Assembly: GCF_037893015.1 (NCBI RefSeq)
Contig: NC_133660.1
Location: 162,744,937 to 162,808,936, forward strand
Reading direction: 5' to 3'
DNA: 64,000 bases
DNA from: Macrotis lagotis
Taxonomy: Eukaryota; Chordata; Mammalia; Peramelemorphia; Peramelidae
Shown one piece after another: positions 12,320 to 25,392 of this stretch. Numbering within the stretch: position 1 is the first letter of the stretch; every line of letters begins with the position of its first letter. The notes under the pieces are model-generated. The model saw only the letters and a program-made list of their open reading frames with translations. It did not search any database and was not told the DNA's origin. Both the position numbers and the translations under genes were made by a program.

Positions 12320-12575
12320 AAATTTACAGAGTAAGAAATTGAAGTAGGGAACAGTTTTCTGACTTGCCCAAGTCCAAACAGTTAAAAAGTAGAAGTTAAG
12401 GTGGTGCGGTGGATAGAGCATGGCCCTGGAGTCAGGAGGACCTGAGTTCAGATGTGATCTCAGACATATAATAATTACCTAGCTGTGTGACCTTGGGCAA
12501 GTCACATAATCCCACTACCTTGCAAAAAAAAACTAAAAAAAAGTAGCATTTAAACTAGATCAACACCAAATCCAG
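12320..12575. mobile_element. tRNA-derived SINE (+) inserted in a reversed MIR
   Basis: The SINE (12397-12537) reads aaggtggtgcggtggatagag ... taattacctagctgtgtgacc ... ccttgcaaaaaaa. It is flanked by aaaaagtag on both sides and by MIR text before (gacttgcccaagtcc) and after (agtagcatttaaact). Confidence 0.75.
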
Positions 12576-12699
12576 TGATTTTTTTAAAAATATGAACTCT
12601 TTGATAACAGTCTGTCATGATTTTTCTGTTTCTATTCTTAGTGCTTTAGCATAGTATTTTGCCCATTCAAAGAATTTAATAAATGCTTTAAAATTCATT

Positions 12700-12962
12700 C
12701 CTTCCTCCATCCCCTCCTTCCTTCCTTTCTTTCTCCCTTTCTTCCTCCCTCCTTCCCTTTCTTCCTCCCTTCCCCTTTCTTTCTACCTCTCTCTTCTTTT
12801 CTCCCTCCCTCCCTTTCCTTTCCTTCCTTTTTTCCTCTCTTCCTTCCTCCCTTCCTTCTTTCCTCCTTCCTCCCTTCCTTCTTCTCTTTCTTCCTTACTT
12901 CCTCTCTCCCTCCCTTCCTTATTTTTCTTCCCTTCTTTTCTTCCTCCCTCCCTCCCTCTCTA
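12700..12962. repeat. Polypyrimidine (CT-rich) tract
   Basis: About 260 bp almost wholly C and T on the + strand with irregular ccttccctccctt units; an L2 3' end scrap follows at 13000-13110. Confidence 0.9.
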
Positions 12963-13114
12963 GTTCCTTCTCATTCAACTATAACTGCCGACTGTATTTT
13001 ATCTTTTTGTGTAGTTGTCCTATCTTTCTACCCAGAGTTTATATTTTTGTTTGCCTCATTATAAGAACATAATGCTTTGCACAGTAAGCCCTCAACAATA
13101 AATTATTGAATAAT

Positions 13115-14760
13115 TGAATAAAAAAAATGTTAGGACAAAGATTTCCTTCTAGGCTGCTCCTCTTTGGATGAGGCAAAAAGAAAGATTTCTTTGGGGGGTT
13201 TATGCCTTTTAGTTGGTAAAATGAAGCTTCCTCCTTTCTGTCCTAGAAAGAATCAAAAGGTTTGAAATAATTTTTCATGGTAATTCAGTTATGTTTTTTT
13301 GCCTCTGAAATATAAATTTTTTAGTCCTCATCCTACCCCCTGCTCCTTCATTTAAACCAATTTTGATGCTCATTTCTTGAACTCCCACATTCCCATTTAC
13401 TTCCTTTTTTCTCCTCATTTCCATATGTCTAGAAAAACTGCAGATAGATTACTACTTACTTTGTTGATTTCTTTATCTAAATTTGTTAAAATTATTAAAA
13501 ATAAATGCCCAAGGTTGTTGTTGATATTCACAAATTAGTTCCATTCTGTATATTATCTTTAATTCAACAAGCTAAATTTGATCTTAAAAAATGTATTGCA
13601 TGGAACTGATTTAAGAACACCAAAGTTCAGAAGAGAAGATAAGATGGATGGTAGTGGATATGTCAGTGGAATGTAGGGGTTGAGAACAAGAGATATTGTA
13701 GAAGTAGACAAAGGAAAAGAGACAGTTGAGACCAGCCTTAAAAACACTCCTTTTCCCCTCAACTTTAATATTCAATTGAACAAAAAGTTGAGGTATAAAT
13801 GACTAATAAATCATTAATATTATTTATATTGTGCACACATATATTAGTATTGTTGATATTGGTCCTTGAGTTGGCGATGTGAAAAAACTGAAACATAATA
13901 CAAGATTGAATGTTACCATTTAAAAAAGCAATTTCATTGATTCACAATTCACAATTCAGAAATTGAATTTCTAAGACTCCTTGGTACTCTGTTTGGGGGA
14001 ATACAGTTGATAAAAGTCTGGCAATTTATCTTTTCAAGGGGTGAGGATGGTAGGAAGTTGCTGGGGAGATAATATGATGGTGCTAGTGGCATCTTTGGAT
14101 TGTAAATAGTGTAGAGAAATCAGTTGGAGGCAGGCCACCACTGAAGGAAAAACTTGTCTCTCTAAGAATTAAAAATTCTGGTATGCCCTGAGATCTGACA
14201 GACAGTAGACCAAGAGCCTCCAAAGGGAGATAGGTATTTTAGCTTTTCATTAATTAAGAATGATGATTATCCCAGAATATAAACTCAGCAAGGAAAATTG
14301 GAAAGATAAGGCCTTTCCAAGGAGAAAAATCAGGCAAATCTGAGGCACACCCTATATATATTGTGAATATGAATCAAATGCATAACTTGTTTATTATCTA
14401 CTAGAATTATATTACAGGAAAGATTATATGTTACATATTTTTTCAATGAGCTGGATTTCCCCCCCACCCCCCTTTTGACTGGACCTGTGATTTCATCAGA
14501 GCAGGAAGCTCCTGGTAGGGAATTTCCTCTGCCAATACAAATCAGCACCTCCTCCACATTTAAAAATCTTAGAGGTTTGCCTGGGACCCTGAGAGGGTCA
14601 AAGAAATACTAAAACCAATGTGTGGCAGAGACAAAACTTGAACTGAGGTTTTCTTCATTCTGAGTTTCTCTATATGTTACCATACTGCCTCTGATCTATG
14701 ATAAGACCCAAGTAAAATGCCAATATTCTTCTGGTGAGGATGTGTGCATTTGTGGAATAC
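13115..14760. other. No recognised gene or repeat
   Basis: 1.6 kb of AT-rich sequence. Open frames at 13559-13762 and 14330-14557 lack domains and codon bias. A C-run (14459-14472) is the only simple feature. Confidence 0.5.
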
Positions 14761-14761
14761 T

Positions 14762-14998
14762 TTGTTGTTGTTGGTCAGTCTTGTCCAACTCTTTGTGATC
14801 CTATTTGAGGTTTTCTTGGCAAAGACACTGGCATGGTTTGCCGTATCCTTTGCCAGCTCATTTTATAGATGAGCAAATTGAGGCAAACTGGGTTAAGTGA
14901 TTTGTCCAATTTATATAGCTAATAAGTGAAATTGTATTTGAACTTGGGTCTTCCTGACTCCAGACCGGCACTCTACCACTGTTCCATCTAGTTCACAA
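14762..14998 (-). mobile_element. Marsupial SINE of the 'cttggcaaagacac' type, reverse orientation
   Basis: Order ttgttgttggtcagtcttgtcc, ctttgtgatcctatttgaggttttcttgg, tttgccagctcattttatagatgag, then actccagaccggcactctac. Related fragments occur at 25393-25470, 31978-32118 and 43700-43770, and in forward orientation at 32536-32800. Confidence 0.8.
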
Positions 14999-15279
14999 TC
15001 TCTCAAAAATTAAAGTTGAGGGGCACCTGTTAAAGAAATGAATGACTGAAAAAAAGATGGACCAAATGGTTGTGATGAGAGACAAACTATTAACAACCTA
15101 AATGCTCCACTTGTATCATTGGGATGTCAAGGAAACTTGAAGAAGACCCTTACAGCATATTAGGTGGAGGACCATTTGAGGTGAATTTATAGGAGATCAT
15201 AAAGTGGCTTGTTCAAGATAGGCATATATATATATAGGAAATGGAGACTATTAGTAGGATTATTCATAATGATGAGATA

Positions 15280-15515
15280 ATAATAGGTCATGTTTGCATC
15301 ATGCTTTAAATTTACAAAGCATTTTAGGTGCATTATTTCCATTGAGCTTCACTGATAAAATCTTGTGAGACAGCTATCATGATTATTGCTTTCATTTCAT
15401 AAATGAGGTGGAATGACTTGCCCATAATCACATTAGCTATATGAAGCAGGACTAGAACTCAGATCTTCCTGGCTGCAAGTCCAGCACTCTATCCACTATA
15501 GTATACCACCTTTCC
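15280..15515 (-). mobile_element. MIR/CORE-SINE, reverse orientation
   Basis: Order aataataggtcatgtttgc, tttacaaagcattttaggtgc, cttgtgagacagctatcatg, gaatgacttgcccataatcac, ctcagatcttcctggctgc. A near full-length, old copy. 15520-16190 shows no recognised feature. Confidence 0.8.
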
Positions 15516-16194
15516 AGGTCCATTGGAGTAGCATGACAAAGGTAGAATTGAAGGATTTTGTATTGATAGAACATAGGAGAAGAAAAAGAGAAAAGAGTCA
15601 AGTTTAACACAGTTTATGATGAAATGCGTGAATCAGAAGAAGGAATATTTTTTGGAGAAAGTAGCAGTTTTAGATTGACTCAAGCCACTGGGCTTCCCTG
15701 AGTCTGTTTTCTCATCTGTGAATTGATGAGAGTGGATGACAATATATGTAAAGTCCTATTAAGATCTAAGATAATCTGCTTCTAATTCTGTTCTGCTCTT
15801 GTTTCAGAGTGAAGAACTAGGGTAGTTGATCCCAAGAGGCAAAAAAAAGATCTTTCTAAAAAGCAGTGGAATGTACTATTTTAATAAGATGCTGGGGTCT
15901 CCATTCCTAGCTATCTAGGAATGGCTTGATAGGATATTATATAGAAAGGATTTCCAAAGGAGGCAATTAGATGACCTCTAACATCCATTCCAACTCTTAG
16001 ACCTTATGATAGAATGACTATTGGGCCAGAGAAACCATTTGTTTAGGTCCATATAGCATTTCTTAAGTTTTCTGACCAAAGAAATGGCTATTTTGTGATT
16101 TCCCCCTTTCCCCCCTCTATACTAACCATACATCTCTGTCCCAGTTTTGGAAACCACTGACCAAATGAATAGAGTTCTATCTGATCATGGTATT

Positions 16195-16515
16195 TTGAGA
16201 TAGGAAAAACTTTCAAAATCATATTTTCCAACCCCCCTCACTTTAAGATGAGAAAGTTGAATCCCAAAGAAATTAAATTTCTTGTATACATCAGACTGGT
16301 AGTACATGTGTTTTTCCCATTAGACTAGTTTATTTCATAAGATCCTAGGATCTAAACCAGAAAGGGACCTTGGAGTTCATCTGATACCCACCAGGTCGCA
16401 TGGGGATACTAAAGCCTGGAGCAGTTAAATGACTTGACTAAGGTCACCTAGCTAACAAGTAATAGAGCCATCATTTAAACATGGTCCTTTGATTTCAGAA
16501 CCAATGCTCTTTACA
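16195..16515 (-). mobile_element. Two reversed MIR remnants
   Basis: The first has cctcactttaagatgagaaag. The second has gacttgactaaggtcacctagctaacaagt and ctttgatttcagaaccaatgc. Confidence 0.65.
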
Positions 16516-16559
16516 TAATATCACGCTCATTCTCCTCTTGGCTATGCTTAAATTAGGCA

Positions 16560-16662
<103 letters not shown>

Positions 16663-16679
16663 TTTTTTCCTTAGCAGAT

Positions 16680-17130
16680 CAAAAATTTTCACTCCTGCTG
16701 AACAATGCAAATGAAACCTCTTTCACATTGGACAAACTGTCAAGCAAGTTATGGACATACGGTATGGCTACCACAGGTCCAGTGATGTACAGCAATGATT
16801 ATAGGAGAGGCAGGATGTCATTGTGTGAATTAAGCTGATGCACAGGTGACTGCCCTTTCAGCAGGAAAAAAAAAGTCAGAGGTCAGGAAACATGTGGATT
16901 CTGTAGAGGACAGAGAAAGTGACCAACGAGGAGCATTCTTCCTGATTTTCCATTCAGCCAAGAGGAAGGGTAAGGGCGAAATCAACTGACTTTCCCCTCA
17001 TTTGTGCATCAGCAGCAAGTGGTAACCTCCTGCCCCTTATCTCTGGGTCCTGAACACAAAGACCATGTGGTCATCCGGCTGGGCTGGGCTGGCCTCAAAT
17101 AGGGATAAATGAAATGAAATTTAATTTCCT
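16680..17130. promoter_or_regulatory. Candidate distal regulatory element 30 kb upstream of KDR
   Basis: About 450 bp without any repeat I recognise, of higher GC than its surroundings. It includes AGGTCA (16880-16885) next to an ETS core in caggaaac, an E-box CAGGTG near 16843, and a GATA-type TTATCT (17037-17042). Motif presence is weak evidence; the reason for listing it is unique sequence between repeats in the KDR upstream region. Confidence 0.3.
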
Positions 17131-17319
17131 AGACTGGAGCCTCCTACTCTTGCTCAGAGCTGGCAGAGGTCATTTATTCTTGATAGCCAATAATTATATC
17201 AACACCCATTCCAATTTGACAGTGGGTAACTTTGGTCCAGCATGTACTTTAATATTTAGGTCTTGTCTGCTCTGCAAAAAATAAAAATAAAAAGACAACA
17301 AAACAAAATATTTTTGCAG

Positions 17320-17849
17320 ATTTTATTTGAGTAAAAAGATTTTTTTGTTTTAAAAATTTATATAAATACAATTGATATTTAATTTTTACATTTTCATTTC
17401 CACATATATTTCTCTCTCTCTTCCCTAGGAGGCCACATACTTCATTATAGAGAATAAAAAAGAGAAATATATATAAAATATAATATATTAATAACAATAT
17501 ATTTTAAAAAAGAAATAGAAAAAATCCCTTCATCAAAACAAACAGCATATCAACTGAGTATGACAGTGTACACATTGCTTAATTATGTCTCTTCTGCAAA
17601 GATGACAGTTGCATTTTCTTAACTCTTCTAGAAGTTGTATTTACATATCATACTGTTTTGTTTTACCTTTGTTCTATTCCTTTATATTGTTGTAGTCATT
17701 GTGAATATTATTTTCCTGTTTATTTTACTTTGCATCATTTTTATAGGTCTTTTCATGATTCACTATATTCATCATGTCATCTTTTCTGACAATATGATAA
17801 TACTTCATTCCAATCATATGCCATAGTTTGTCTACTCATTCTCTAGCTA
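17320..17849 (-). mobile_element. Degenerate L1-like 3' end, reverse orientation
   Basis: The sequence order (gattttatttgag ... ctccctagg-type ... tttactttgcatcatttttataggtctttt) resembles the reversed marsupial L1 3' end seen at 25485-26005 (gcatcagttcatgtaagtc). The last 200 bp is shared with window positions 1-200. Confidence 0.5.
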
Positions 17850-20844
17850 AGGTGTTATAGTAGATAGAACAACACTCCTGGAGTCAGGAGGACCCCAGTT
17901 TAAATCTGCCCTCAGACACTTGCCATTTACTAGCAGTGGGACCTTGGGTAAGTCTTAACCCTGATTGCCTCACATCCAGGGTCAACTCCAATCATCCTGA
18001 TTCATATCTGACCACTGAACCCAATTGACTCCAGAGGAGAAAATGAGGCTGGTGATTTAGCACAGCTCCCTCTCACTCAAATCCATTATACTTGACATGG
18101 TGGCACCTCCCTTATAGTCTTCCTTGAGAATGTTTTCTTTGAGAAGGAAGGATAAATATCATCATCATCCATTTTCCAGTCAATGGGCATTTACTTGCTT
18201 CCTCTTCTTTAGATATAACAAAAAAGTACTCCCATAAATATTTTGATGAATATTAGATCTTTCTATTCTTAACTTCCTTGAGGTAAACATGCCCACTAAT
18301 AGCATATCAGATTCAAATAATATGAATATTTTTTAGTCACTTTCTTCACATAATTCCAAATAATGGAAAAGATCATATTCAAAGAATGTGACAACCAGTA
18401 CTGTAATGGTAAAACTGTGTAATATTTCATTACCCAGGCATTGGTGTGCAGTTTATTCATTATTTGAAGTCTTTGTTCTTCCTCATTCTATCTTACAATT
18501 CCTGCTTCTATGTCAGTGAGAGCAGAGGAAAATGAAACACAAAAACATTCAGATTTGCTTTTTCTTTATTGCTCTGATAACGGGTTTGGTGAAACAAGTT
18601 CTAGATACAGGGCAAGATCAAAGCTATATCTCCTATATCTAAATCTCTATAGACATATACACTTATATACAATATATAGAGAGATCTGTAGCTAGATAGC
18701 TATATATCTACATGTAACCACATATATAACACAAAAATATATATATATATATATATATGTTTAGAACTATATATCTATATACATAGATGTAAATTGAGGC
18801 AGACAGGTGGTTTAGTAGATAGAGCACTGAACCTGGAGTCAGGAGTTAAATCTGCTCACACCAAAAACTAGCCTTACTGATTGTGTGACCCTGGACGAGT
18901 CATTTAACTCTACCTACTAGACTGAGGAATAGTAAGGATTAAATAAGATAATATTTTTTAGGTTCTTTGGAAACTTAAAACATCTTAGCAATCTTAGCTA
19001 CAGTTTAGAAGAGCCATGGAAGAGGAGTTCTTAGAATTGTGTGGTATAGTGGATAGAATACTGATCTTGGAGCTAAGAGACTAATCCAAACATACTTCAG
19101 ACACTTAATGCTGAATGACCTGGACCAATGACTGACCTATGAGCTTCAGTTTCTTTACTTGTAAAGGGGTTAGACTCTGAACTCTAAAATTTCTTCTAGC
19201 TTTAAATCTCTGATCCCATGATGTAAAAAAGTCATTGAGATCAATTCCTCATTTTAGAACTGGGAAAACTGAGATGCAAAAAGATGAAGTAATTGTCTAA
19301 GATCACAGAGGTATACAATGCAAAGTACCAATGGAACTCAGGTCTCTTCCTGACTGCTTTTTTCCCACTGAACCATCCTCCTCTCTCTTTCCTTGTACAA
19401 GAAAACAGATTTCTTCAAGATTTCATTTCAAGATCTACCTCCTCCATGAAACCTTCCATGATCTTCTCTAGTCCTTGGTTATTGGTGATTGTTCCCTTTT
19501 CTTAATTTCCGTATCATTTGCTTTTGTATCAAGCATATCTATAACATAGTAGCAGATGTTTCCATAGTTCTGCTTTAAGATCTGAAAAGCTTTGACTTTA
19601 CCTGTTTGTTTCAGGGGCTTTGTTTTGTTTTCTCAATGGAAGTAGAAGGAAAAAAAGGTGAATCTTCATTTGTTTTTAAGATTTAAAAAAAGCACTTGCT
19701 TTACAACAATGCTATGAGGTAGGCAATGCAAGGGTTATTCTTCCCATTTTACTGATGAAGAACCTGAGGCTCTGAGAGGTTGTGATTTGTCCAGTGTCTG
19801 ATGCTGGGGCCAGGGAAGCAGAATACCTCCTACAAGAATGTCTTGAGAATGCCTGAAGTTATCCAGCACCCACTTCTTTTCTTTGTTGTTTGTTCATTTC
19901 ATTTCACTTATTTGTTTATTTTTGCAATCATGCTTTGATTCTAAGTATTTCTTTTTGTTGTTTTTTTTTGCAAGGTAATGGGGTTAAGTGACATGCCCAT
20001 GGTCACACAGCTATGTGTCTGAGGCTGGATTTGAACTCATGTCCTCCTGACTCCCGGCCCTGCTCTATCCACTGTGCCACTTAGCTGCCCCAATTCCAAG
20101 TATTTCTAAACCAAAATGAAGATTCGGTCAGATGTTGGCCTTGAACTCCTGTTTTTCTTCCTTTCACTGTTCAGGTGGTTAGAGTTGGCATACAACTTAT
20201 AGCAGATGTTGCAGAGGGCAAGTAGCAGGGTATTCCATTGCCTCAAGCCTGGGAAGAGGAAATAATTCATGCAGAATAGATGCCATCTGCAGAAGGATAC
20301 AGGATGCCAAATGAAACCAGTTTGTTTGGTTCAAAGTGAAAGTAAAGTCATTTATGTGTGATGCTGTATCAGGCCAGGGCACACTTTGTTCTAGTCAAGC
20401 ACATTGACTTATTCAAGATTCCTGTGACTATCTGAAAGGTCAATATTTGCTTTATTTAAAAAGTTTTTAAAAAGTAAACCAATGATGGACAAATGGATGG
20501 GAAAAGATTCCAATTCATTTTAGTTCTACCTTCTGCTTCAGAACCCTGTCCTTCCACAATAATAACTCTAATTCGTATTATGTCTTCATGTTTACAAAAC
20601 TACTCACATATAAGAATTCTTTTTAATGCAAATAGAATCATTTTCCCATTTTTCTTCTTCAATACTTCTAAAGATTCACCAACTTCATGGTTGTGTGGAC
20701 TCTCTCATTCCATACATATTACAGCTTTTCTACATTTTAGAAGAAGTGATGATTGTGACGCTTGTGATCAAAAGACAATGATTTTCTTGGTGGCTGACAG
20801 TATAGTGATATACTACTTTGAATCTGAGTAGACTTGTCCTTAGA
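17650..20844 (+). repeat. 3.2 kb duplicated segment, copy B
   Basis: Direct-orientation partner of 1-3191. Here sequence continues without a break on both sides: L1-like DNA before 17650, unassigned DNA after 20844. There is no target-site duplication or transposon end at the boundaries, so it is a copied genomic segment, not one mobile element. It holds the same SINEs as copy A, at 17850-18139, 18789-19215 and 19953-20092. Confidence 0.97.
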
Positions 20845-21585
20845 TGATGATCATACAGTCATTGATATACATTTAGATTGAAGGACTCTGAAATCCTTCC
20901 AAACCTGAGAAATGCTGATTCTGTAATCCCAAGATTTTCCAGAGCTTGTCATATGACTTAAACTTAAAGATCCAGAATCACCCCGGTGAGCTATCAGAAT
21001 GGAGAACCTATTTGTGAGTTGAGGAAACTGAGGTTCTGGAAAGCTAAATAACTCATCTAAAACTTCATGGTGTCCAAATTATAATTGCAAAGAATCAGTA
21101 GAGGCAGTTGAATGCAGTATCACTTCTAATTAAGAATAACCTACAGGCAATGATTTGCTGGTAATTACTGATAAAAGTTTAAGAACCAGCCCTCCAAAAA
21201 TGTATGACCCATTTTTAAGCTTCATTTGCATTTTATCGGTCACTTTCTATAGCCAATACAACCAAAGTTTGATTTATAGAATTTACCAATTTCCAATTTA
21301 CCAATTTCAGAGAATTAAATATTCACACTGAAAAATTAACAATCCAAGTTAGAAGCTGGTGCAAACTGGGTCTAGCCCATCTTCTTTGCCTTCAAGTCAC
21401 AGAGTGCCCAACATGCAAATTCAACCTTCCAAATGTGATAGTGCCAATCACTTACTGCTGATTCTCAGAGCCTGGTCTGACCACTATCTTACTTTGTTGA
21501 CTTGTTGAAGTTTCTGGTATTAAAGATAATGAGTGGATCCATCTTTAAACTTCTGAAGTATTTATTAGGACTTGAAGAGAGATTG
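20845..21585. other. Single-copy DNA continuing past the duplicated segment
   Basis: A reversed MIR scrap sits at 20990-21075 (gagttgaggaaactgaggttc). The rest to 21585 has no recognised element and is the sequence that should follow copy A if the gap were closed by copy B. Confidence 0.5.
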
Positions 21586-21600
21586 AAAAGGCAGATGTTA

Positions 21601-21750
21601 GGGGTGGCTAGGTGGTGCAGTGGATAGAGCACCGGCCCTGGAGTCAGGAGTACCTGAGTTCAAATCTCACCTCAGACACTTAATAATTACCTAGCTGTGT
21701 GGCCTTGGGCAAGCCACTGAACCCCACTGCCTTGCAAAAAACTAAAAAAA
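21601..21750 (+). mobile_element. tRNA-derived SINE, near consensus, with target-site duplication
   Basis: Full copy ggggtggctaggtggtgcag ... taataattacctagctgtgtgg ... ccttgcaaaaaact plus A-tail. Flanked by aaaaggcagatgtta (21586-21600) and aaaaggcagatgttta (21751 on), so a recent insertion. Confidence 0.92.
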
Positions 21751-21763
21751 AAAAGGCAGATGT

Positions 21764-21870
21764 TTAGATAGACAGCATGCATACATACATACAGACAGAT
21801 GGATAGATGAATGGATAGAAAGATTAGATGTCTTTCTAGATAGACAGATGATAGATATAAATAATAATAG
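21764..21870. repeat. Degenerate ATAC/GATA microsatellite
   Basis: catacatacatacagacagatggatagatg followed by tagatagacagatgatag; imperfect tetranucleotides. Confidence 0.8.
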
Positions 21871-21874
21871 TTAA

Positions 21875-22115
21875 CATTTATATAGAGATTACTATGTGCT
21901 AGGAATTATGTTGCTTTACACATTTCATCTCATTTGATCCTCACAATAACCCTATGAGGTAGGTGCTTTTATTATTCTCATTTTACAGATAAGAAAACTG
22001 AGGTAAACAGAGGTTTAGTGGTTTGTACAGGATCATATAGCTAATAAGTATCTGTGGCTGAATTTGAACTCAGGACTTCCTGAGTCTAGACCCGGACCTC
22101 TAACCACTGTGCAAT
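21875..22115 (-). mobile_element. MIR/CORE-SINE, reverse orientation
   Basis: Order atttatatagagattactatgtgc, tctcatttgatcctcacaataacc, tgaggtaggtgc, gataagaaaactgaggtaaac and gaatttgaactcaggacttcc. Near complete. Confidence 0.85.
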
Positions 22116-22319
22116 TATATGATAAACCTATACATTCCTAATTGTGTATATTTGCAAATATAAATGCACACACTAACAATAAAACAACAAATATACTGTT
22201 TTAAAAGAAGATTGGTATTGGGGAAAAAGATCCATTTTTGTATCTAGGTTGTTATTGAAAGTGACATGCTGTTTACCAAATATAATCTAGGTTTATCTCT
22301 TCCTGAGAACCTCCATTTC

Positions 22320-24015
22320 CTTACTTATAAAATGAGGGGATTTTATCAATCAAATTACCAAAAATTATTTTATAAAGTGAGAAAAATAATAACAAATTCA
22401 TGTGGAAGAAGAAAAGATTAAAAATATCAGACTAATTAATGAAAAAGCTGTAAAGGAAGCTGATCCAGGTCTCAAACAGTAATGTAAATCAATAATTATC
22501 AGTTCAATCTAATACTAAGAAATAGAGGGGTGGATCAGTGGAATAGATTAAGTACACAAGACATAGTAGTAAATGGTCATAGTAATCTAATATTTGGTAA
22601 AAACAAAGATCCAGGTTTGGAGGATAAGAACTCATCATTTGACAAACAATGCTAGAAAAATTGGAGAGTGGTTTGACAGAAATTAGGTATAGACCGACTC
22701 TCACCCTATATACCAGGATAATGGATTTAGATTAAATTAAAAATTTGCCAAAAGCAAATTAGGAGAACATGGACAATTTCACCTATCACATCTATGGATA
22801 GAGACTTTATGACTAAATGAGATAGAGAGCATTATAGAATGTATAATGAATAATTTAGATTATATTAAATTAAAAAGGGTTGCATGAACAAAACCAATGA
22901 AATCAAGATTAGAAGAAAAGCAGAAAACTAGGGAAAAAATGCAGCAAGTTTTTCTGCTAAAGACTCCATTTATCAAATACAGAAAAAACTAAATCATATT
23001 TATAAGAATGATTGCTTCTCTAATTGATAAATGGTCGAAGGCTATGAGTGGCACTTTTTAGAAGAAATCAAAGCTGTGTATTGCCATATGAAAAAAAATG
23101 CTCTAAATCACTATTTATTAGAAAAACACATTAAAACAGTTGTGAGATATCCCTCACAGCTATCAGATTGATCTTATGAAAGAAAAGGAAAATAACAAAT
23201 GTGTGGGTTGTGGTGGAAAAATTAGAACACTAATTCATTTTTGGTGAAATTGAGAATTAATCCAACCATTCTGGAGAACATTTTGAAATTATGTTCTAAG
23301 TGCTATTATAAAACTGTGCGTACTCTTTGAGTCAGCAATACTACTACTACTAGGTTTGTATCCCAAAGAGAAAAAAAGAAAAAGAATAAGGACCTATAAA
23401 ACAAAAATATTTATAGTAGGTACTTTTGTAGTAGCAAAGAACTGGAAATGAATGCCCATCATTCGGGAATGACTGAACAAGTTGTGGTATATGATTATGA
23501 TGTACACAAATTGTGGTAAATATTGTGATTATAACACAATGCTATTATGCTATATAAGAAAAGACAAGCAGGATGCTATTAGAAAAATCTGGAAAGACAT
23601 ATAAACTGATGAAAAGTAAAGTGAGCAGAACCAGGAAAATATTATACACAGTAATAGCAAAATTGTATAATGATCAACTATGAAAGACTTAGTTAATCTC
23701 AGCAATACAAAGAACCAAGACAATTCTGAAGGACTTGTGATGTGCTATCTACCTCCAATGAAAGAACTAATGGAGTCTTAATGAAGATATAACATTGTTT
23801 TTATTTTATTTTTATTTTTTATATTTTATTTTACTTTTACTTCATAGCTAATATGAAACTATGTTTTATATGAGTGCCTATGTTTAACATATCAAATTGC
23901 TTGCCTTCTCAAGAAGAGGGAGGGGAGGGAAGGATAGAATTTGAAACTCAAATTTGTTTATAAAAACATTCTAAAATTGTTCTTATTTGTAATTAAAAAT
24001 TCTTAATAAAATAAA
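22320..24015 (+). pseudogene. Decayed L1 ORF2 3' half and 3' UTR, forward orientation
   Basis: About 1.7 kb in L1 order: ggggtggatcagtggaatag, ggatgataga-type text, ggttgtggtggaaaa, ccattctggagaac, gtagcaaagaactggaaatgaatg, gtgagcagaaccaggaaaat, then a G-rich and A-rich tail. Frames are broken throughout (longest about 66 codons), so the reverse transcriptase is dead. This is the largest LINE in the window. Confidence 0.85.
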
Positions 24016-24559
24016 ATAAATAATATTATGAACAATTTGGAAATGTAATGAATATTAGCAATGTATTTGCTCTGATATGATGTTGCAAATTATATTATGA
24101 ATAATTAAAATAGATGATCCTGAAGGTCTCTTCCAGTTCTATGATCCTTTGATCCCATTCATCTCTGTGTCCAGCACATTCTTATGTACATATCAGCTAT
24201 ATGTCTTGATAAACTAACTCAATGGATTTGTAAACAATTGCATATCAAAGAGTGATCTCCTTTGAGTGATGTGGAAGTTAGTGTAGAATTCCAGTTTCTC
24301 TTTCTATGTAGCATGGAAATAAATAATAATCATAATAATAATGCATTTTATTTGTATAGTATTTCATAGTTATGAGATCCTTTAAATATATTATCTGATT
24401 TACATCCTTCATTACCTAGTTCCACCCTACCTTTCCAGTTTTCTAACCCTCTACTCCCCATCAAGCATTTTTTGATACTGGCTTTCTGATTGTTCTAAAA
24501 ACAAGACTCTCTCTTTTTTAAATTCCAGATATTTTCTCTGGCTTTCCCCCGTGCAGAGA

Positions 24560-24855
24560 ACATTCTCCTTCCTCAATTCTGCCAACTAACTCCCCTGACT
24601 TCCTTTAAGTCTCAGCCAAAATTCCAACTTTTACAGAAAGACTTTTCCAACCCTTCTTAATTTTTGTGCCTTTCGTCTGTTAATTATTTTCTGTTTATCT
24701 GGTATATAGCTTGTTTGTTTATATTTGCTTATATATGTTCTCCTTCTTCAGATTGTGAAGTCCTTGAGGGCAGGGGCTGTCTCTTGTCATTTCCAATACT
24801 GAAAGCCCTGCTCATGCTTAAATGCTTAATAAATATTTATTGATTAATTGACTAC
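24560..24855 (+). mobile_element. L2 LINE 3' end
   Basis: Order gtctcagccaaaattccaac, acagaaagacttttccaaccc, gattgtgaagtccttgagggcaggggctg, then aaatgcttaataaatatttattgattaattg. Confidence 0.85.
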
Positions 24856-25392
24856 ACACAGCAAATAAATGAGAGTTAAGACTTGAACTCATGTCTAAGG
24901 TCTAATCCTGTATCCTTTTGAGTGGGCTTGGGAATGAGTACATTCTGGGATCTTTTTGAGGAGGGGAGATTATTCCTGAGGCATCCTTCTGATGTGCATT
25001 AAATCTGTATGTGAACTCTCTTTTACTGTAAGTTGTAGTGACTGCAGGAATGTTGTATTGACTGGTGGAAGAACTTATGAGTAGGTTGTACTGAGTGTAG
25101 AAGAGCCTCTGCTTCAATAGTTTCCTTGTTAAGACAAGAACAATTCCTTGGATTAGATAAACTTTCTGAAATTCCATTCTATCTTCCATTCTCTACCCTA
25201 ACTTCCCCTCTCCCTACCTCCCCCACCCAAAGCAATCTATTCATTACCCATAGTCCAACATGAAAATGTTGGATCTGTTACTCTACTAGAGAATAATTAC
25301 CGACTGGTTAAACAGTGAATGACAAAGAGAAAGGATCCATCACCTGTTTATGTCTGTCTTTCTGTCTTTATGATAATTGCTATGTCTTTTTT

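Noticed and set aside
21601..21750. Possible tRNA gene (tRNA-like A and B boxes)
   Set aside because: Belongs to the dispersed tRNA-derived SINE with A-tail and target-site duplication; no cloverleaf-preserving copy was seen here or in the other SINEs.
22320..24015. Active L1 reverse transcriptase
   Set aside because: Frames are broken throughout and only the 3' half is present.
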